64,000 nt of DNA from Palleronia caenipelagi (lineage in GTDB: Bacteria > Pseudomonadota > Alphaproteobacteria > Rhodobacterales > Rhodobacteraceae): contig NZ_VFSV01000008.1 in the NCBI RefSeq assembly GCF_007004065.1, positions 1 to 64,000 on the forward strand, written 5' to 3'. Position 1 is the first letter of the stretch; every line of letters starts with the position of its first letter. The notes beneath the pieces are model-generated. The model saw only the letters and a program-made list of their open reading frames with translations. It was not told the DNA's origin and made no database searches. The position numbers were made by a program, and so were the translations under genes. Of this stretch, positions 43,947 to 52,816 are shown one piece after another.

Positions 43947-44630
43947 ATGAAGCGCTCGCGCATCAATGCCATTATGCAGGAGGCGGACGAGCTTATCCGC
44001 CACCACGGATTCACCCTACCCCCCTTCGCCTATTGGAGCCCGGAGACCTTCCGCGCCCGCGCCTCTGACGCCCGTCACGTGATCGACGCCCGCTGCGGCT
44101 GGGATATCACAGATTATGGCGAAGGACGATTCGACGAGATGGGGCTGTTTCTCTTTACCCTGCGCAACGGGCTGTTGTCGGACCTGAACACCGGGCGTGG
44201 CATGTGCTACGCGGAAAAGCTGCTGATCTCCCGGCAGGACCAACTCAGCCCCATGCACACCCATGTGATCAAGGCCGAGGACATCATCAACCGCGGCGGC
44301 GCCACGCTGATTATCGAGCTCTACGGCTCCGATGACGCGGGCCAGTTCGCCGAGGATCGTGGCGGACGCGTGTGGTGCGACGGGATCGCCTTGGATTACA
44401 CACCCGGGCAAAAGCTGCGGCTGGCCCCGGGCGAGAGCGTCACTCTGCGGCCCGGCGACTGGCATGCCTTCTGGGGCGAGGGCGGTGACGTGCTGATCGG
44501 CGAGGTTTCCACGGTGAACGATGACGAGACCGACAACATCTTTCGCGAGCCAATCGGCCGTTTTGCCAAGATCGAAGAAGACGAGGCACCGACCCATCTG
44601 CTGGTCAGCGACTACCGCGCCTGGCTCTGA
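43947..44630 (+). CDS. D-lyxose isomerase
   Basis: From ATG 43947 the protein has 227 residues. It is a cupin-fold ketose isomerase with metal ligands in SPMHTHVIKAEDIINRGG (two His and one Glu) and a distal His in RPGDWHAFWGEGG. The KAEDI-NRGG pattern matches the D-lyxose isomerase family (D-lyxose/D-xylulose, D-mannose/D-fructose). GEVSTVNDDETDN is also a family stretch. It is divergent from the inositol LacI-family gene and may share its operator, although lyxose does not enter the inositol pathway. Confidence 0.87.
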   Translation: MKRSRINAIMQEADELIRHHGFTLPPFAYWSPETFRARASDARHVIDARCGWDITDYGEGRFDEMGLFLFTLRNGLLSDLNTGRGMCYAEKLLISRQDQLSPMHTHVIKAEDIINRGGATLIIELYGSDDAGQFAEDRGGRVWCDGIALDYTPGQKLRLAPGESVTLRPGDWHAFWGEGGDVLIGEVSTVNDDETDNIFREPIGRFAKIEEDEAPTHLLVSDYRAWL

Positions 44631-44636
44631 TCCCGG

Positions 44637-45869
44637 TCAGGCCGGGATGAGCAAGACCTGCACATCCGCGACATTTGTCCCCGTCGCGCCGCAGATCAGA
44701 AGATCCCCGGCGAGAGCCAGCGCGGCATAGCTGTCGTTATTTGCCAACAACTTGGCAGGGTCACCGCCTGCCGTACGAACCCGGCCCAGCGTGTCCGCGT
44801 CCGCTATGCCGCCTGCCGCATCTGTCGGGCCATCGCGCCCGTCTGTGCCGCCCGAGAGGAAGACCCATCCCGCAGGCAGGCGGTCTGTGACCAACTCAGC
44901 CACGCGGAGCGCCAGCTCCTGATTGCGTCCACCAAGCCCCGTGCCACGCAGCCGGACCGTCGTTTCGCCGCCAAAGATCAACGCGACCGGACTTTTGGCT
45001 GCCAAAGCCGCCTCTACGATCTCCTCAGCGGCCTCCACCACATCGCCGGTCAACGCGTCATTGACGATGCGTGCCGGATAGCCGTCCGGTGCGGCGTCCA
45101 GCATCGCCTCGAGGCTATGCCGGTTTGAGCCGATGAGCAGGTTCGTTGCAGCAGGCAAGGGTCCGGGGGAAGACGCGGACTGAAGATGCTGACGCACACT
45201 GTTTGGCAAGCCCTCCCACAGCCCGGCGTTCTCCAGCACATGTCGCGCCTCCGTCGCCGTCCCGATGGGAGCAACGGTCGGACCCGAGGAAATCGCCCGC
45301 AGGTCGTCTCCGATCACGTCAGAGAGCAGGTAGCCCCGCACCTGTGCCAGAGCCGCAAGACGCAACAGCCCGCCGCCCTTGAGCTGATCAATCTGTTGGC
45401 GCACCAGGTTCATCTGCTCGATCCCGAGGCCACTGCCGAGCAGAGCCGTGTTCACCGCGCCATACTCCGCGACCGAAATGCCCTCGGCCGGAGCGGTCAT
45501 CAACGCCGACCCCCCGCCCGAGATCAGGGCAATCACGGTGTCATCCTCCCCGGCCTGATCCAGAAACCGCATCACAGCCCGCCCGGCCTCGGCGGAGGCG
45601 ACATCGGGGACTGGATGGCTGCCGGTCAGAACGGTGGCCCCTTCAACCTCGCAAGCGTTTTCGGGGTTAGTGACGATCAGGGCATCCGCGACTTCAGGCA
45701 GTTTCGCGAGCGCCGCGCGCATCATCGGCACGGCGGCCTTGCCGACCGCCAGAACATAACACCGACCTGCCGCCGGGACCTCCAGATGACGCTTTACGGC
45801 GCGGGCCGGGTCGGCGCGCCGAACAGCGGCGTCAAACATAGTGCGGGCGACTCGCCTCAGATCGGTCAT
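44637..45869 (-). CDS. Glycerate kinase type II (GckA/TtuD, MOFRL family)
   Basis: The 410-residue enzyme has the DUF4147 N-terminal domain (YVLAVGKAAVPMMRAA, GGSALMTAPAEG, MNLVRQQIDQLKGGGL) and a C-terminal MOFRL domain (GGETTVRLRGTGLGGRNQELALR, SGGTDGRDGPTDAAGG). It phosphorylates D-glycerate, normally to 2-phosphoglycerate. It follows the LacI-family gene by 19 bp on the same strand and completes the aldarate pathway encoded on the opposite strand. Older annotations call the family hydroxypyruvate reductase. Confidence 0.9.
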   Translation of the reverse strand: MTDLRRVARTMFDAAVRRADPARAVKRHLEVPAAGRCYVLAVGKAAVPMMRAALAKLPEVADALIVTNPENACEVEGATVLTGSHPVPDVASAEAGRAVMRFLDQAGEDDTVIALISGGGSALMTAPAEGISVAEYGAVNTALLGSGLGIEQMNLVRQQIDQLKGGGLLRLAALAQVRGYLLSDVIGDDLRAISSGPTVAPIGTATEARHVLENAGLWEGLPNSVRQHLQSASSPGPLPAATNLLIGSNRHSLEAMLDAAPDGYPARIVNDALTGDVVEAAEEIVEAALAAKSPVALIFGGETTVRLRGTGLGGRNQELALRVAELVTDRLPAGWVFLSGGTDGRDGPTDAAGGIADADTLGRVRTAGGDPAKLLANNDSYAALALAGDLLICGATGTNVADVQVLLIPA

Positions 45870-45888
45870 CGAGGATCCTTCGGTGGCT

Positions 45889-46932
45889 TCAGGAGACAGT
45901 TGGCGGCGGCGCAGTCGAGTCGCGCAGGATCAGCTCGACCCCCACGGGAATATGATCGGAGGGCTGTCGTCCGGCAAGCCGGTCAAGCAGATACCCCGCC
46001 GCCCGTGTGCCCATCTCGCCAGCGGGCACGTTCAGCGTCGTCAAAGGCGGAGAGCAGTGCTCGGACAGTTCCAGATTGTCGAACCCGACCAGAGAGATGT
46101 CAGCCGGAATCGCCAGTCCCCGCGCCCGGCATTCTCCCATGGCGCCCAGCGCCAGAACGTCGTTTCCGCAGATGATCGCCGTGGGACGCGGTGAGAGCCG
46201 GTCCAGCAGCGCGGCACAGGCCTCACGCCCGTTACCGATCGAGTACCGTCGCTCGATGATGTGGTCGGTGTCGAGTGGCAGCCCGTGGCGCTGCATCTCC
46301 GCACGAATTCCCTCAAGTCGCTGGGTTGTCCGGTCGTTATCTGTCGTCAGACCGGAAATGACGCAGATGTTCCGGTGCCCCAGATGGATCAGATGCCGCG
46401 CAAGGCTCGCCCCTGCGGCGGCGTTGTCAAACCCGACGCTGGGGCGGGGGCTCGCGGGATCCAGCACATAGGTGTTCACGAACGGCGTATCGAATTGCCT
46501 GAGCAGGCGATAGAGGTCCTCATGATGCCGGTCGCCGATCAGGATCAAGGCCTCGGCCCCGCGCTCCACCAGCAGGCGCGCTTCTCGAAACTCCGCCTCC
46601 AGATCATACCCAAAGGTCGCGATGAGCGTTGTCAGCCCAGCCTCCGACAGCCTCGCCGTCGCGGCGCCGACGAGGCTCGCGTAGAGGGCGTAGTCCAGCG
46701 TCGGGATGAGTACGCCCACCATGTTGGAACGCTGGGACCGCAAGGCTCGCGCCGCATGGTTGCGCACATAGCCGAGCTCGCGCATGGCGGCTTCGATCTT
46801 TGCCCGCTTGTCCGGGGAGACCATGTCCGGCGTGTTCAGGACGCGCGACACCGTCGCCGCGGCACACCCCGCCCGACGCGCAACATCCGTCACCCGTACC
46901 CGTGCCGCCCCATCATGAAAACGATCTCTCAA
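45889..46932 (-). CDS. LacI-family repressor of the uronate/aldarate regulon (probable)
   Basis: The 347-residue regulator has the LacI helix-turn-helix VTDVARRAGCAAATVSRVLN followed by a periplasmic-binding-like effector domain with ICVISGLTTDND, ICGNDVLALGAMGECR and DISLVGFDNLELSEH. The called start is a TTG at 46932 with a weak GGGA site. An internal GTG at 46893 would begin at the helix-turn-helix and leave it without the usual short lead, so TTG is preferred. An operator-like sequence overlaps the first codons, consistent with autorepression. It is divergent from the TRAP transporter operon. Confidence 0.87.
   Translation of the reverse strand: MRDRFHDGAARVRVTDVARRAGCAAATVSRVLNTPDMVSPDKRAKIEAAMRELGYVRNHAARALRSQRSNMVGVLIPTLDYALYASLVGAATARLSEAGLTTLIATFGYDLEAEFREARLLVERGAEALILIGDRHHEDLYRLLRQFDTPFVNTYVLDPASPRPSVGFDNAAAGASLARHLIHLGHRNICVISGLTTDNDRTTQRLEGIRAEMQRHGLPLDTDHIIERRYSIGNGREACAALLDRLSPRPTAIICGNDVLALGAMGECRARGLAIPADISLVGFDNLELSEHCSPPLTTLNVPAGEMGTRAAGYLLDRLAGRQPSDHIPVGVELILRDSTAPPPTVS
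46915..46930. promoter_or_regulatory. Secondary LacI-type operator overlapping the repressor start
   Basis: ATGAAAACGATCTCTC (46915-46930) matches 13 of 16 bases of the better operator at 47034-47049 read on the other strand. It covers the first codons of the repressor gene. The two centres are about 119 bp apart. Confidence 0.45.
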
Positions 46933-47011
46933 TGAACGATCCCAACCAACCGGAGTCTTGCTCTGTTGATGTCGATTTTAGAATAAAGTTACCCAAAGCG
47001 CCAGAAAAACG

Positions 47012-47049
47012 TTGACACGAATCGCCTCTGTACATGAAATCGTTTTCAT
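47012..47049 (+). promoter_or_regulatory. Promoter and LacI-type operator of the uronate TRAP operon
   Basis: A consensus -35 TTGACA is at 47012-47017. After a 17-bp spacer TGAAAT (47035-47040) is a 4/6 -10 hexamer. ATGAAA-TCGT-TTTCAT (47034-47049) is an inverted repeat with the central CG usual for LacI-family sites and covers the -10. The arrangement suits repression by the divergent LacI protein. The dctQ ATG is 33 bp downstream. Confidence 0.6.
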
Positions 47050-47082
47050 AAATGCACCAAAGCTACGCAGAGAGGAAGGCGC

Positions 47083-47589
47083 ATGATGCGGCCGACGGGT
47101 CAGAAAAACTCAGTCATTCTCACAGCGCTGCTGGCCGTGGTGAAAGCGTCGATCATCGGAATCTCGGTCGTCATGGTGGTCGTGACGCTGGCGCAGGTGA
47201 TCTTTCGCTACGTGCTGGCCGAACCCCTGCCATGGTCGGAGGAGCTGGCCCGCTACTGCTTTGTCTGGATCGTCTTCCTCGGCGGTGCCGTCGGGCTGGA
47301 GCGCGGGTTTCACCTCGGGGTGGATCTGCTGGTCAACGCGATGCCGCCGGGCATTCGACGCGGCCTCGAAGCCCTTACCACCATGTTCATCGGCGTCTTT
47401 GCGGCGACCGTGATCTGGGCCAGCGTGCCGGTGATCAATATGAACATGATGCAGCGTTCCCCCGCGCTGGGCGTCCAGATGTCGTGGATCTACCTCGCCA
47501 TCCCGGTTTCCATGGTGCTGATCGTGCTGATCTGTCTGGAGCGACTGATCCACATCCTGCGCACCCCCGCCGCCGAAGAGGGCGTGTGA
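47083..47589 (+). CDS. TRAP transporter small permease (DctQ)
   Basis: The 168-residue membrane protein has four hydrophobic helices and the DctQ-type stretch VIFRYVLAEPLPWSEELARYCFVWIVFLGG. It pairs with the large permease in the inner membrane. GAGGAAGG lies just before the ATG. The large permease gene starts 1 bp after its stop. It is the first gene of the uronate/aldarate operon. Confidence 0.93.
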   Translation: MMRPTGQKNSVILTALLAVVKASIIGISVVMVVVTLAQVIFRYVLAEPLPWSEELARYCFVWIVFLGGAVGLERGFHLGVDLLVNAMPPGIRRGLEALTTMFIGVFAATVIWASVPVINMNMMQRSPALGVQMSWIYLAIPVSMVLIVLICLERLIHILRTPAAEEGV

Positions 47590-47590
47590 T

Positions 47591-48868
47591 ATGCTGACGA
47601 TCCTGTTCCTGACCTTCTTCGTCCTGCTGCTGATCAACATGCCCATTGCATTCGCGCTGGGGATCGCGACGGCTGTGACACTGCTCACCGACCCGGTGCT
47701 ACCGATCAACAGCATCGTCACGCGGGCCTTTGTCGGGGTGGACAGCTTTACCCTGTTGGCGATCCCGTTTTTCATCATCGCCGGCGAGCTGATGAACGCC
47801 TGCGGGATCACCGAGCGGATCGTGGCCTTTGCGCGCTCGCTGGTGGGGTTCATCCGCGGCGGGCTGGCGCATGTGTCCATCGTCTCCAGCATGTTCTTTG
47901 CAGGGATCTCCGGCTCCGCCACGGCGGACGCCTCAGCGCTGGGGTCGATGATCATCCCGGCGATGAAGAAGAACGGCTTCGACGCAGATTATGCGGTCGC
48001 GGTGAACGCCTCTTCCAGCGCCATCGGCCCGATCATCCCGCCGAGCATCATGATGGTCATCTACGGCTCGATCGCCAATGTCTCGATCGCCTCGCTGTTC
48101 CTCGCCGGCTTCGTGCCCGGCATCGCGATGGGACTGGGGCTGATGGGCGTGGCCTATTACATCGCCAAGAAACGCAATTACCCGGCCCCGCCGCGCAGCG
48201 AACTGCCGCCGATCCTCGGCTCGCTCAAGGAAGCGGCGCTGGCGCTCCTCATGCCGATCATCATCCTTGGCGGGATCTTTTCCGGCGTGTTCACCGCGAC
48301 CGAGGCCGGGGTTGTCGCCGTCGCCTATGCGGCCATCATCGGGACATTTGTCTACAAAACCCTGTCCTTCAAGCTGGTCGGCACGCTCCTGATCGACGCC
48401 GCCGTGACCACAGCCGCCGCGATGTTCCTGATCGCCATGGCCACGTCCTTTGCCTGGCTCCTGGCCTGGGCGGGGTTCGGTGCGGCCGTGCTCGGGGTCC
48501 TCGGCGGCATCTCCAGCAACCCGACCGTCGCGCTGATGCTGATCGTCCTCTTCATCCTGATCCTTGGCCTCTTTATCGAGGGCATCCCGATCCTGATCAT
48601 TTTCACCCCTGTCCTTTTGCCGGTCATTCAGGGCCTCGGCATCGATCCGGTCTTTTTCGGGGTGATCATGGTTCTGTCGGTCGTGATCGGGTCGGTCACG
48701 CCGCCCGTCGGCATCCTCACCTATATCTCCTGCGCCATCGGGGGGATCACGATCTCGCAAGCGATGCGAGGGCTCGTGCCCTTCTGCGCGGTGCTGGTCT
48801 TCGTCCTCTTCCTCTGCGTCCTCTTCCCGCCGCTCGTCATGACCGTGCCGGCGATTTTCGGAAACTGA
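47591..48868 (+). CDS. TRAP transporter large permease (DctM)
   Basis: The 425-residue polytopic protein has about twelve hydrophobic segments and hallmark loops: INMPIAFALGIA, GISGSATADASALGSMIIPAM, NASSSAIGPIIPPSIMMVIYG and SVVIGSVTPPVGILTYISCA. It carries out Na+-driven uptake of an organic acid delivered by the DctP binding protein. The DctP gene is not next but one gene further on, beyond an M24-family gene. Confidence 0.95.
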   Translation: MLTILFLTFFVLLLINMPIAFALGIATAVTLLTDPVLPINSIVTRAFVGVDSFTLLAIPFFIIAGELMNACGITERIVAFARSLVGFIRGGLAHVSIVSSMFFAGISGSATADASALGSMIIPAMKKNGFDADYAVAVNASSSAIGPIIPPSIMMVIYGSIANVSIASLFLAGFVPGIAMGLGLMGVAYYIAKKRNYPAPPRSELPPILGSLKEAALALLMPIIILGGIFSGVFTATEAGVVAVAYAAIIGTFVYKTLSFKLVGTLLIDAAVTTAAAMFLIAMATSFAWLLAWAGFGAAVLGVLGGISSNPTVALMLIVLFILILGLFIEGIPILIIFTPVLLPVIQGLGIDPVFFGVIMVLSVVIGSVTPPVGILTYISCAIGGITISQAMRGLVPFCAVLVFVLFLCVLFPPLVMTVPAIFGN

Positions 48869-48896
48869 CGCCCCACACAACAAAGGGATCCTGCCC

Positions 48897-50054
48897 GTGA
48901 CTATCGCCACCGAAGAACTCCAACAAAGAGTCAAGAACCTCCGCAGCCGGATGAAGTCCGAAGGCTATGACGCGCTGATCATCTATTCGGACGAATACCG
49001 CTCGGGCCACTCGACCTATGTCACGGATTACAAGCCAATCAACGTCATCGAGGAGAGCCCGCAACTGGTGCTGATTGTTGGGGACGAGGCGCCGGTGGTG
49101 TTTCTCGGGCGGCTCAATGCCTACGCGGCCAAGGATATGTGCTGGATCGAAGATGTGCGCGGCATCCACCGCCCCTACACGGATTTCCCGCAGGTCTTCA
49201 AACCCATCGTCGGGCGCGCCAGCAAGATAGGCCTGATCGGCAAGAACATCCTGCCCTTTGAGATCTACGAACAGCTCGTGGATGCGGTCCCCGAGGCGGT
49301 GATCGAGAACCGCGACGACATCATGCTGGACCTGCGCAAGATCAAGACCGCCGCCGAGATCGACCTCATGGAGCAGGCCGCCGACATCAATGACGCGGTG
49401 CTGAAGCGCGCCGCCAGAGAGGTGAAGGTGGGCATGACCGAAATTCAGGTCGCCGGTCTCGCCGAAGGCCTCGCCCGCGAGATGAACGCCGATATCGGCT
49501 CGGCGACGGTGGTGATGTCGGGCCCGAATACAAACTACCCGGCATGGCGCGCGACGGATCGCAAGATCCAGCCCGGCGAATTCGTCATGCTCGATTTCAA
49601 CCCGGCCATCGGCCATTACTGCAACGATGGCGGCATCACGATCCTGATGCCCGGTGCCGATCCCGAACAGGAGCGCGCGTTGGTTGTGGGCCATCAGGCG
49701 CTGAAGAAAGTCATCCCAACCATCCGCCCCGGCATCACCGCGCGGTCGATCTTTGACACGCTGCTGGCCGAGCTGGAGCCACACGGGTTTGCCGACAACT
49801 TCACGCCTTACGCGCAGGGTCTGCGAGGGGTGGGTCACGCGGTGGGGCTCGACGTGGTGGAGCCGCCGAACCTCAGCTCCGACAGTGATTTCGAGCTGGA
49901 GGCCGGGATGACGCTGGCGGTGAAACTCGACCTGCACGACCTGCCCGGCGGGGGCTACCGTGTCGAAGTCGTGGTGGCCGTGACCGAAGACGGCGTGCGT
50001 CCGCTGAATAAGCTGGTGCTCGACATGCCCGACGATTTCGCCGTGCAGCGCTGA
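48897..50054 (+). CDS. M24 (Xaa-Pro peptidase/creatinase-like) family protein with altered metal site
   Basis: GTG start at 48897 with AAGGGA 9 nt upstream; 385 residues. An N-terminal creatinase-like domain (about 1-150) precedes the pita-bread domain. Metal-ligand positions read Asp233 (MLDFNP), Asp244 (YCNDGG), His314 (GVGHAVGL), Lys343 (LAVKLDL) where a Glu is expected, and Glu357 (YRVEVVV). With Lys at the fourth ligand a normal dinuclear peptidase centre is doubtful; a mononuclear or metal-free hydrolase, as in creatinase, is possible. It sits between dctM and dctP of the uronate operon. A role for a peptidase there is not obvious. Confidence 0.8.
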   Translation: MTIATEELQQRVKNLRSRMKSEGYDALIIYSDEYRSGHSTYVTDYKPINVIEESPQLVLIVGDEAPVVFLGRLNAYAAKDMCWIEDVRGIHRPYTDFPQVFKPIVGRASKIGLIGKNILPFEIYEQLVDAVPEAVIENRDDIMLDLRKIKTAAEIDLMEQAADINDAVLKRAAREVKVGMTEIQVAGLAEGLAREMNADIGSATVVMSGPNTNYPAWRATDRKIQPGEFVMLDFNPAIGHYCNDGGITILMPGADPEQERALVVGHQALKKVIPTIRPGITARSIFDTLLAELEPHGFADNFTPYAQGLRGVGHAVGLDVVEPPNLSSDSDFELEAGMTLAVKLDLHDLPGGGYRVEVVVAVTEDGVRPLNKLVLDMPDDFAVQR

Positions 50055-50130
50055 ACCTGCACCGATGACCGCGGCCCCAATCACGGTGCCGCTAGCCGTA
50101 CAAAACAGACGTCATAAAGGGAGGAAAACC

Positions 50131-51114
50131 ATGATGAACCGCAGAACACTGCTCTCGACCGCCGGGGCGCTGGCCCTTGTCGCGGGCGGCCTCGCCGGAC
50201 CGGCTCTGGCCGCCGACACCACCATCCGCGTGGCGTCGGTGACCGGCCCGACCCACCACCACAACGTGTCGCTGCGCTGGTTCGCGGACCAGATCGCCGC
50301 AGCAGATGTGGGTCTGAAGATCGAGGTGCTCGACGGCGCGCAGCTCGGTGGCGAGCGAGACTATATCGAAGGCATGATGCTGGGCAGCATCCAGATGGCG
50401 CAGGTCTCAACCGCGCCGCTCTCGGGCTTTATCCCTCAGTTTGATCTGTTCAGCCTGCCGTACCTGATCCGCGACACCGACCACTTCAAAAACGTGGTAA
50501 ATGGTCCCGTGGGCGAAGAGTTCAGCGCCCTCGCCGAAGAGCGCGGTATCAAGATCCTTGCATGGTTCGACAACGGCTATCGCAACGTGTTCAACAAGGT
50601 CCGCCCGATCAACACGCCAGACGATCTCGACGGGCTGAAGATCCGCGTGATGGAGAGCCCGCTGATGGTGAACACCGTCAACGCCATGGGCGGCTCGGCC
50701 ACGCCCATGTCCTATTCCGAGCTTTACACCGCGCTGGAACAGGGCGTGCTGGACGGCGGCGAGAACGCGGCGGGCAACGTGCTGAACGACAAATTTTACG
50801 AGGTCAGCGGCTACTACTCCCTGACCCAGCACTTCCGTCCGCCGGGGGTCGTGGCGATCAGCATGGCGACGTGGAACGGTCTCGACGAAGCGCAACAGGC
50901 CGCGATCACCGAGCAGGCCGCCGCGCTGCAGGAATACGAGATCGAGCTGACCGGGCAGGTTGGTGCCGAGGCACTCGAAGAGCTCAAGGCCAAGGGCATG
51001 GAAATCAACGAGGCCGATGTGGCGTCCTTCCGCGACCGGATGGGTCCCGTCTACGAGGACTTCAAGGAGAAGAACGGCGCCGAACTCCTCGAAGCGGTGC
51101 AGAACACCGAATAA
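50131..51114 (+). CDS. TRAP transporter substrate-binding protein (DctP)
   Basis: The 327-residue periplasmic protein has a signal peptide (MMNRRTLLSTAGALALVAGG... cleaved after ALAA). Its start has a strong GGGAGG site. DctP signatures are present: AQLGGERDYIEGMMLGSIQMAQVS, FNKVRPINTPDDLDGLKIRVMESP and the ligand-contacting Arg. The family with neighbouring uronate genes commonly binds hexuronates, but the ligand is inferred. It completes the TRAP system with the small and large permeases upstream. Confidence 0.93.
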   Translation: MMNRRTLLSTAGALALVAGGLAGPALAADTTIRVASVTGPTHHHNVSLRWFADQIAAADVGLKIEVLDGAQLGGERDYIEGMMLGSIQMAQVSTAPLSGFIPQFDLFSLPYLIRDTDHFKNVVNGPVGEEFSALAEERGIKILAWFDNGYRNVFNKVRPINTPDDLDGLKIRVMESPLMVNTVNAMGGSATPMSYSELYTALEQGVLDGGENAAGNVLNDKFYEVSGYYSLTQHFRPPGVVAISMATWNGLDEAQQAAITEQAAALQEYEIELTGQVGAEALEELKAKGMEINEADVASFRDRMGPVYEDFKEKNGAELLEAVQNTE

Positions 51115-51180
51115 TCGCGTTAAGCTCATGTCCGGGGCGTTGCGATGCGCCCCGGACTCCCTGACTGGAAAGACCGCCCC

Positions 51181-51981
51181 ATGCTCGAACGATTGCTCAT
51201 CACCGGCGCGAATGGTGCGCTTGGCTCCCTTTGCCGTGCCCGGCTGGGTCATCTGGCCAGGGTGATCCGCGTCAGTGCCCGGGGCGATCTGGGCGAGGCC
51301 GGTCCCAACGAAGAAATCATCCGCTGCGATCTGGGCGACAAGGCCGCCGTTCAGGCGCTGGTCGAGGGCTGCGACGGCATCGTTCATATGGGCGGCCAAC
51401 CCGTCGAGGCCACATGGGAGATCGTGCGCAACGCCAATATCGACGGGATGGTGAATCTCTACGAGGCTGCCCGCAAAGCCCCGACCCGCCCGCGTATCGT
51501 CTTTGCCAGCTCCAACCATGCGATCGGGTTCCACCCGCAGACGGAGCGGCTTGATGCAAAGTCTTCCACCCGGCCCGACGGCTATTACGGCGTTTCCAAG
51601 GTCTTTGGCGAGGCGCTGGCGCGGATGTATTTCGACAAATTCGGCATCGAGACCGCCAGCATCCGCATCGGGTCCTGCGTGCCCGAGCCTGTCGACCACC
51701 GGATGCTGTCCACATGGCTCAGCCCCGATGACCTCATCTCGCTGATCGAGCGGATCTTTGCGATCCCCGTGCTGGGATGTCCGATCATCTACGGCGCCTC
51801 GAACAACGATGCGGGCTGGTGGGACAATCGTGAAGTCGCCTATCTGGGCTGGCAGCCCAAAGACAATGCCGAGGCGTATCGCGCGAAACTCGACGCCGCC
51901 CAGCCACGCCCGGGGCCGGAAGACCCACGTGCCCGCTTGCAAGGCGGTCTGTTCTGCGCCGATGGTATTCACGAGGACTGA
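51181..51981 (+). CDS. udh: Uronate dehydrogenase
   Basis: The NAD-dependent enzyme oxidises D-galacturonate and D-glucuronate to aldarolactones. The 266-residue short-chain fold has TGANGALG for NAD binding (residues 8-15), FASSNHAIGFHPQTERL and the catalytic Tyr136-x3-Lys140 (YGVSK). MYFDKFGIETASIRIGS, CVPEPVDHRMLSTWLS and NDAGWWDN run parallel to the Agrobacterium uronate dehydrogenase as I remember it. It stands directly after the TRAP binding protein and before the aldarate enzymes. Confidence 0.92.
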   Translation: MLERLLITGANGALGSLCRARLGHLARVIRVSARGDLGEAGPNEEIIRCDLGDKAAVQALVEGCDGIVHMGGQPVEATWEIVRNANIDGMVNLYEAARKAPTRPRIVFASSNHAIGFHPQTERLDAKSSTRPDGYYGVSKVFGEALARMYFDKFGIETASIRIGSCVPEPVDHRMLSTWLSPDDLISLIERIFAIPVLGCPIIYGASNNDAGWWDNREVAYLGWQPKDNAEAYRAKLDAAQPRPGPEDPRARLQGGLFCADGIHED

Positions 51982-52009
51982 TCCTCGACTTCAACCCTAA
52001 GGGATTTTC

Positions 52010-52798
52010 ATGCGTGCAAACAAGCTGAGACAGATCTGGGCATCGGGTGGCGCCGTGGTGAATGGCTGGCTGGCGGTGCCCAACAGCTTTTCCGCCGAGA
52101 CCATGGCCCATCAGGGCTGGGACAGCCTGACCATCGACCTGCAACACGGTCTGGTGGACTATCAGGCCGCCGTCACCATGATGCAGGCAATCTCGACCAC
52201 CAACACGGTGCCCGTGGTGCGGGTGCCGTGGCTCGATGCGGGCCACCTGATGAAGGCGCTCGATGGGGGCGCCTATGGCGTCATTTGCCCGATGATCAAC
52301 ACGCGCGAAGATGCCGAACGCCTCGCCGCGTGGACCCACTATCCGCCCCGTGGGACCCGCAGCTTCGGGCCTGTCCGGGGGCTGCTCTATGGCGGACCGG
52401 ATTATCCGTCCGCTGCCAATGACACGATTGTCGTCTTTGCGATGATCGAGACCCGCGCGGGACTCGACAATCTCGAAGAGATTCTCGCCGTTCCGGGCAT
52501 CGACGCGGTCTATATCGGCCCGTCCGACCTGTCGCTGGCGCTGGGTTGCAGCCCGCTCTTCGACGATCTCGACCCGCCCGCGGCCGAGGCTGTCGAGTAT
52601 ATCTGCGCCAAGACCCGCGAAGCGGGCAAGATCGCGGGCATCCATAACGGAACCCCGCAAGCCGCGCTGAAGCGCGTGGAGATGGGCTTTCAATTCGTCA
52701 CTGCAGGCGCCGATGCGCGGCTGTTGGCCACCGGCTCGCAGCAGGCTCTGTCGGTCATGCGCGACGGCATGCCGACGGGTGACGGCGGCGGCTACTGA
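52010..52798 (+). CDS. HpcH/HpaI-type aldolase, probable 2-dehydro-3-deoxyglucarate aldolase
   Basis: The 262-residue class-II aldolase contains VNGWLAVPNSFSAETMAHQGWDS, TIDLQHGLVDYQ, VFAMIETRAGLDNLEEI (metal Glu) and VYIGPSDLSLALG (metal Asp). GarL and HpaI belong to this family and cleave 2-keto-3-deoxy sugar acids to pyruvate and an aldehyde. The neighbouring uronate dehydrogenase, reductase and dehydratase make 5-dehydro-4-deoxyglucarate/2-dehydro-3-deoxyglucarate the likely substrate, giving tartronate semialdehyde. Confidence 0.87.
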   Translation: MRANKLRQIWASGGAVVNGWLAVPNSFSAETMAHQGWDSLTIDLQHGLVDYQAAVTMMQAISTTNTVPVVRVPWLDAGHLMKALDGGAYGVICPMINTREDAERLAAWTHYPPRGTRSFGPVRGLLYGGPDYPSAANDTIVVFAMIETRAGLDNLEEILAVPGIDAVYIGPSDLSLALGCSPLFDDLDPPAAEAVEYICAKTREAGKIAGIHNGTPQAALKRVEMGFQFVTAGADARLLATGSQQALSVMRDGMPTGDGGGY

Positions 52799-52816
52799 CA
52801 TCGACAGGAGACTTCT

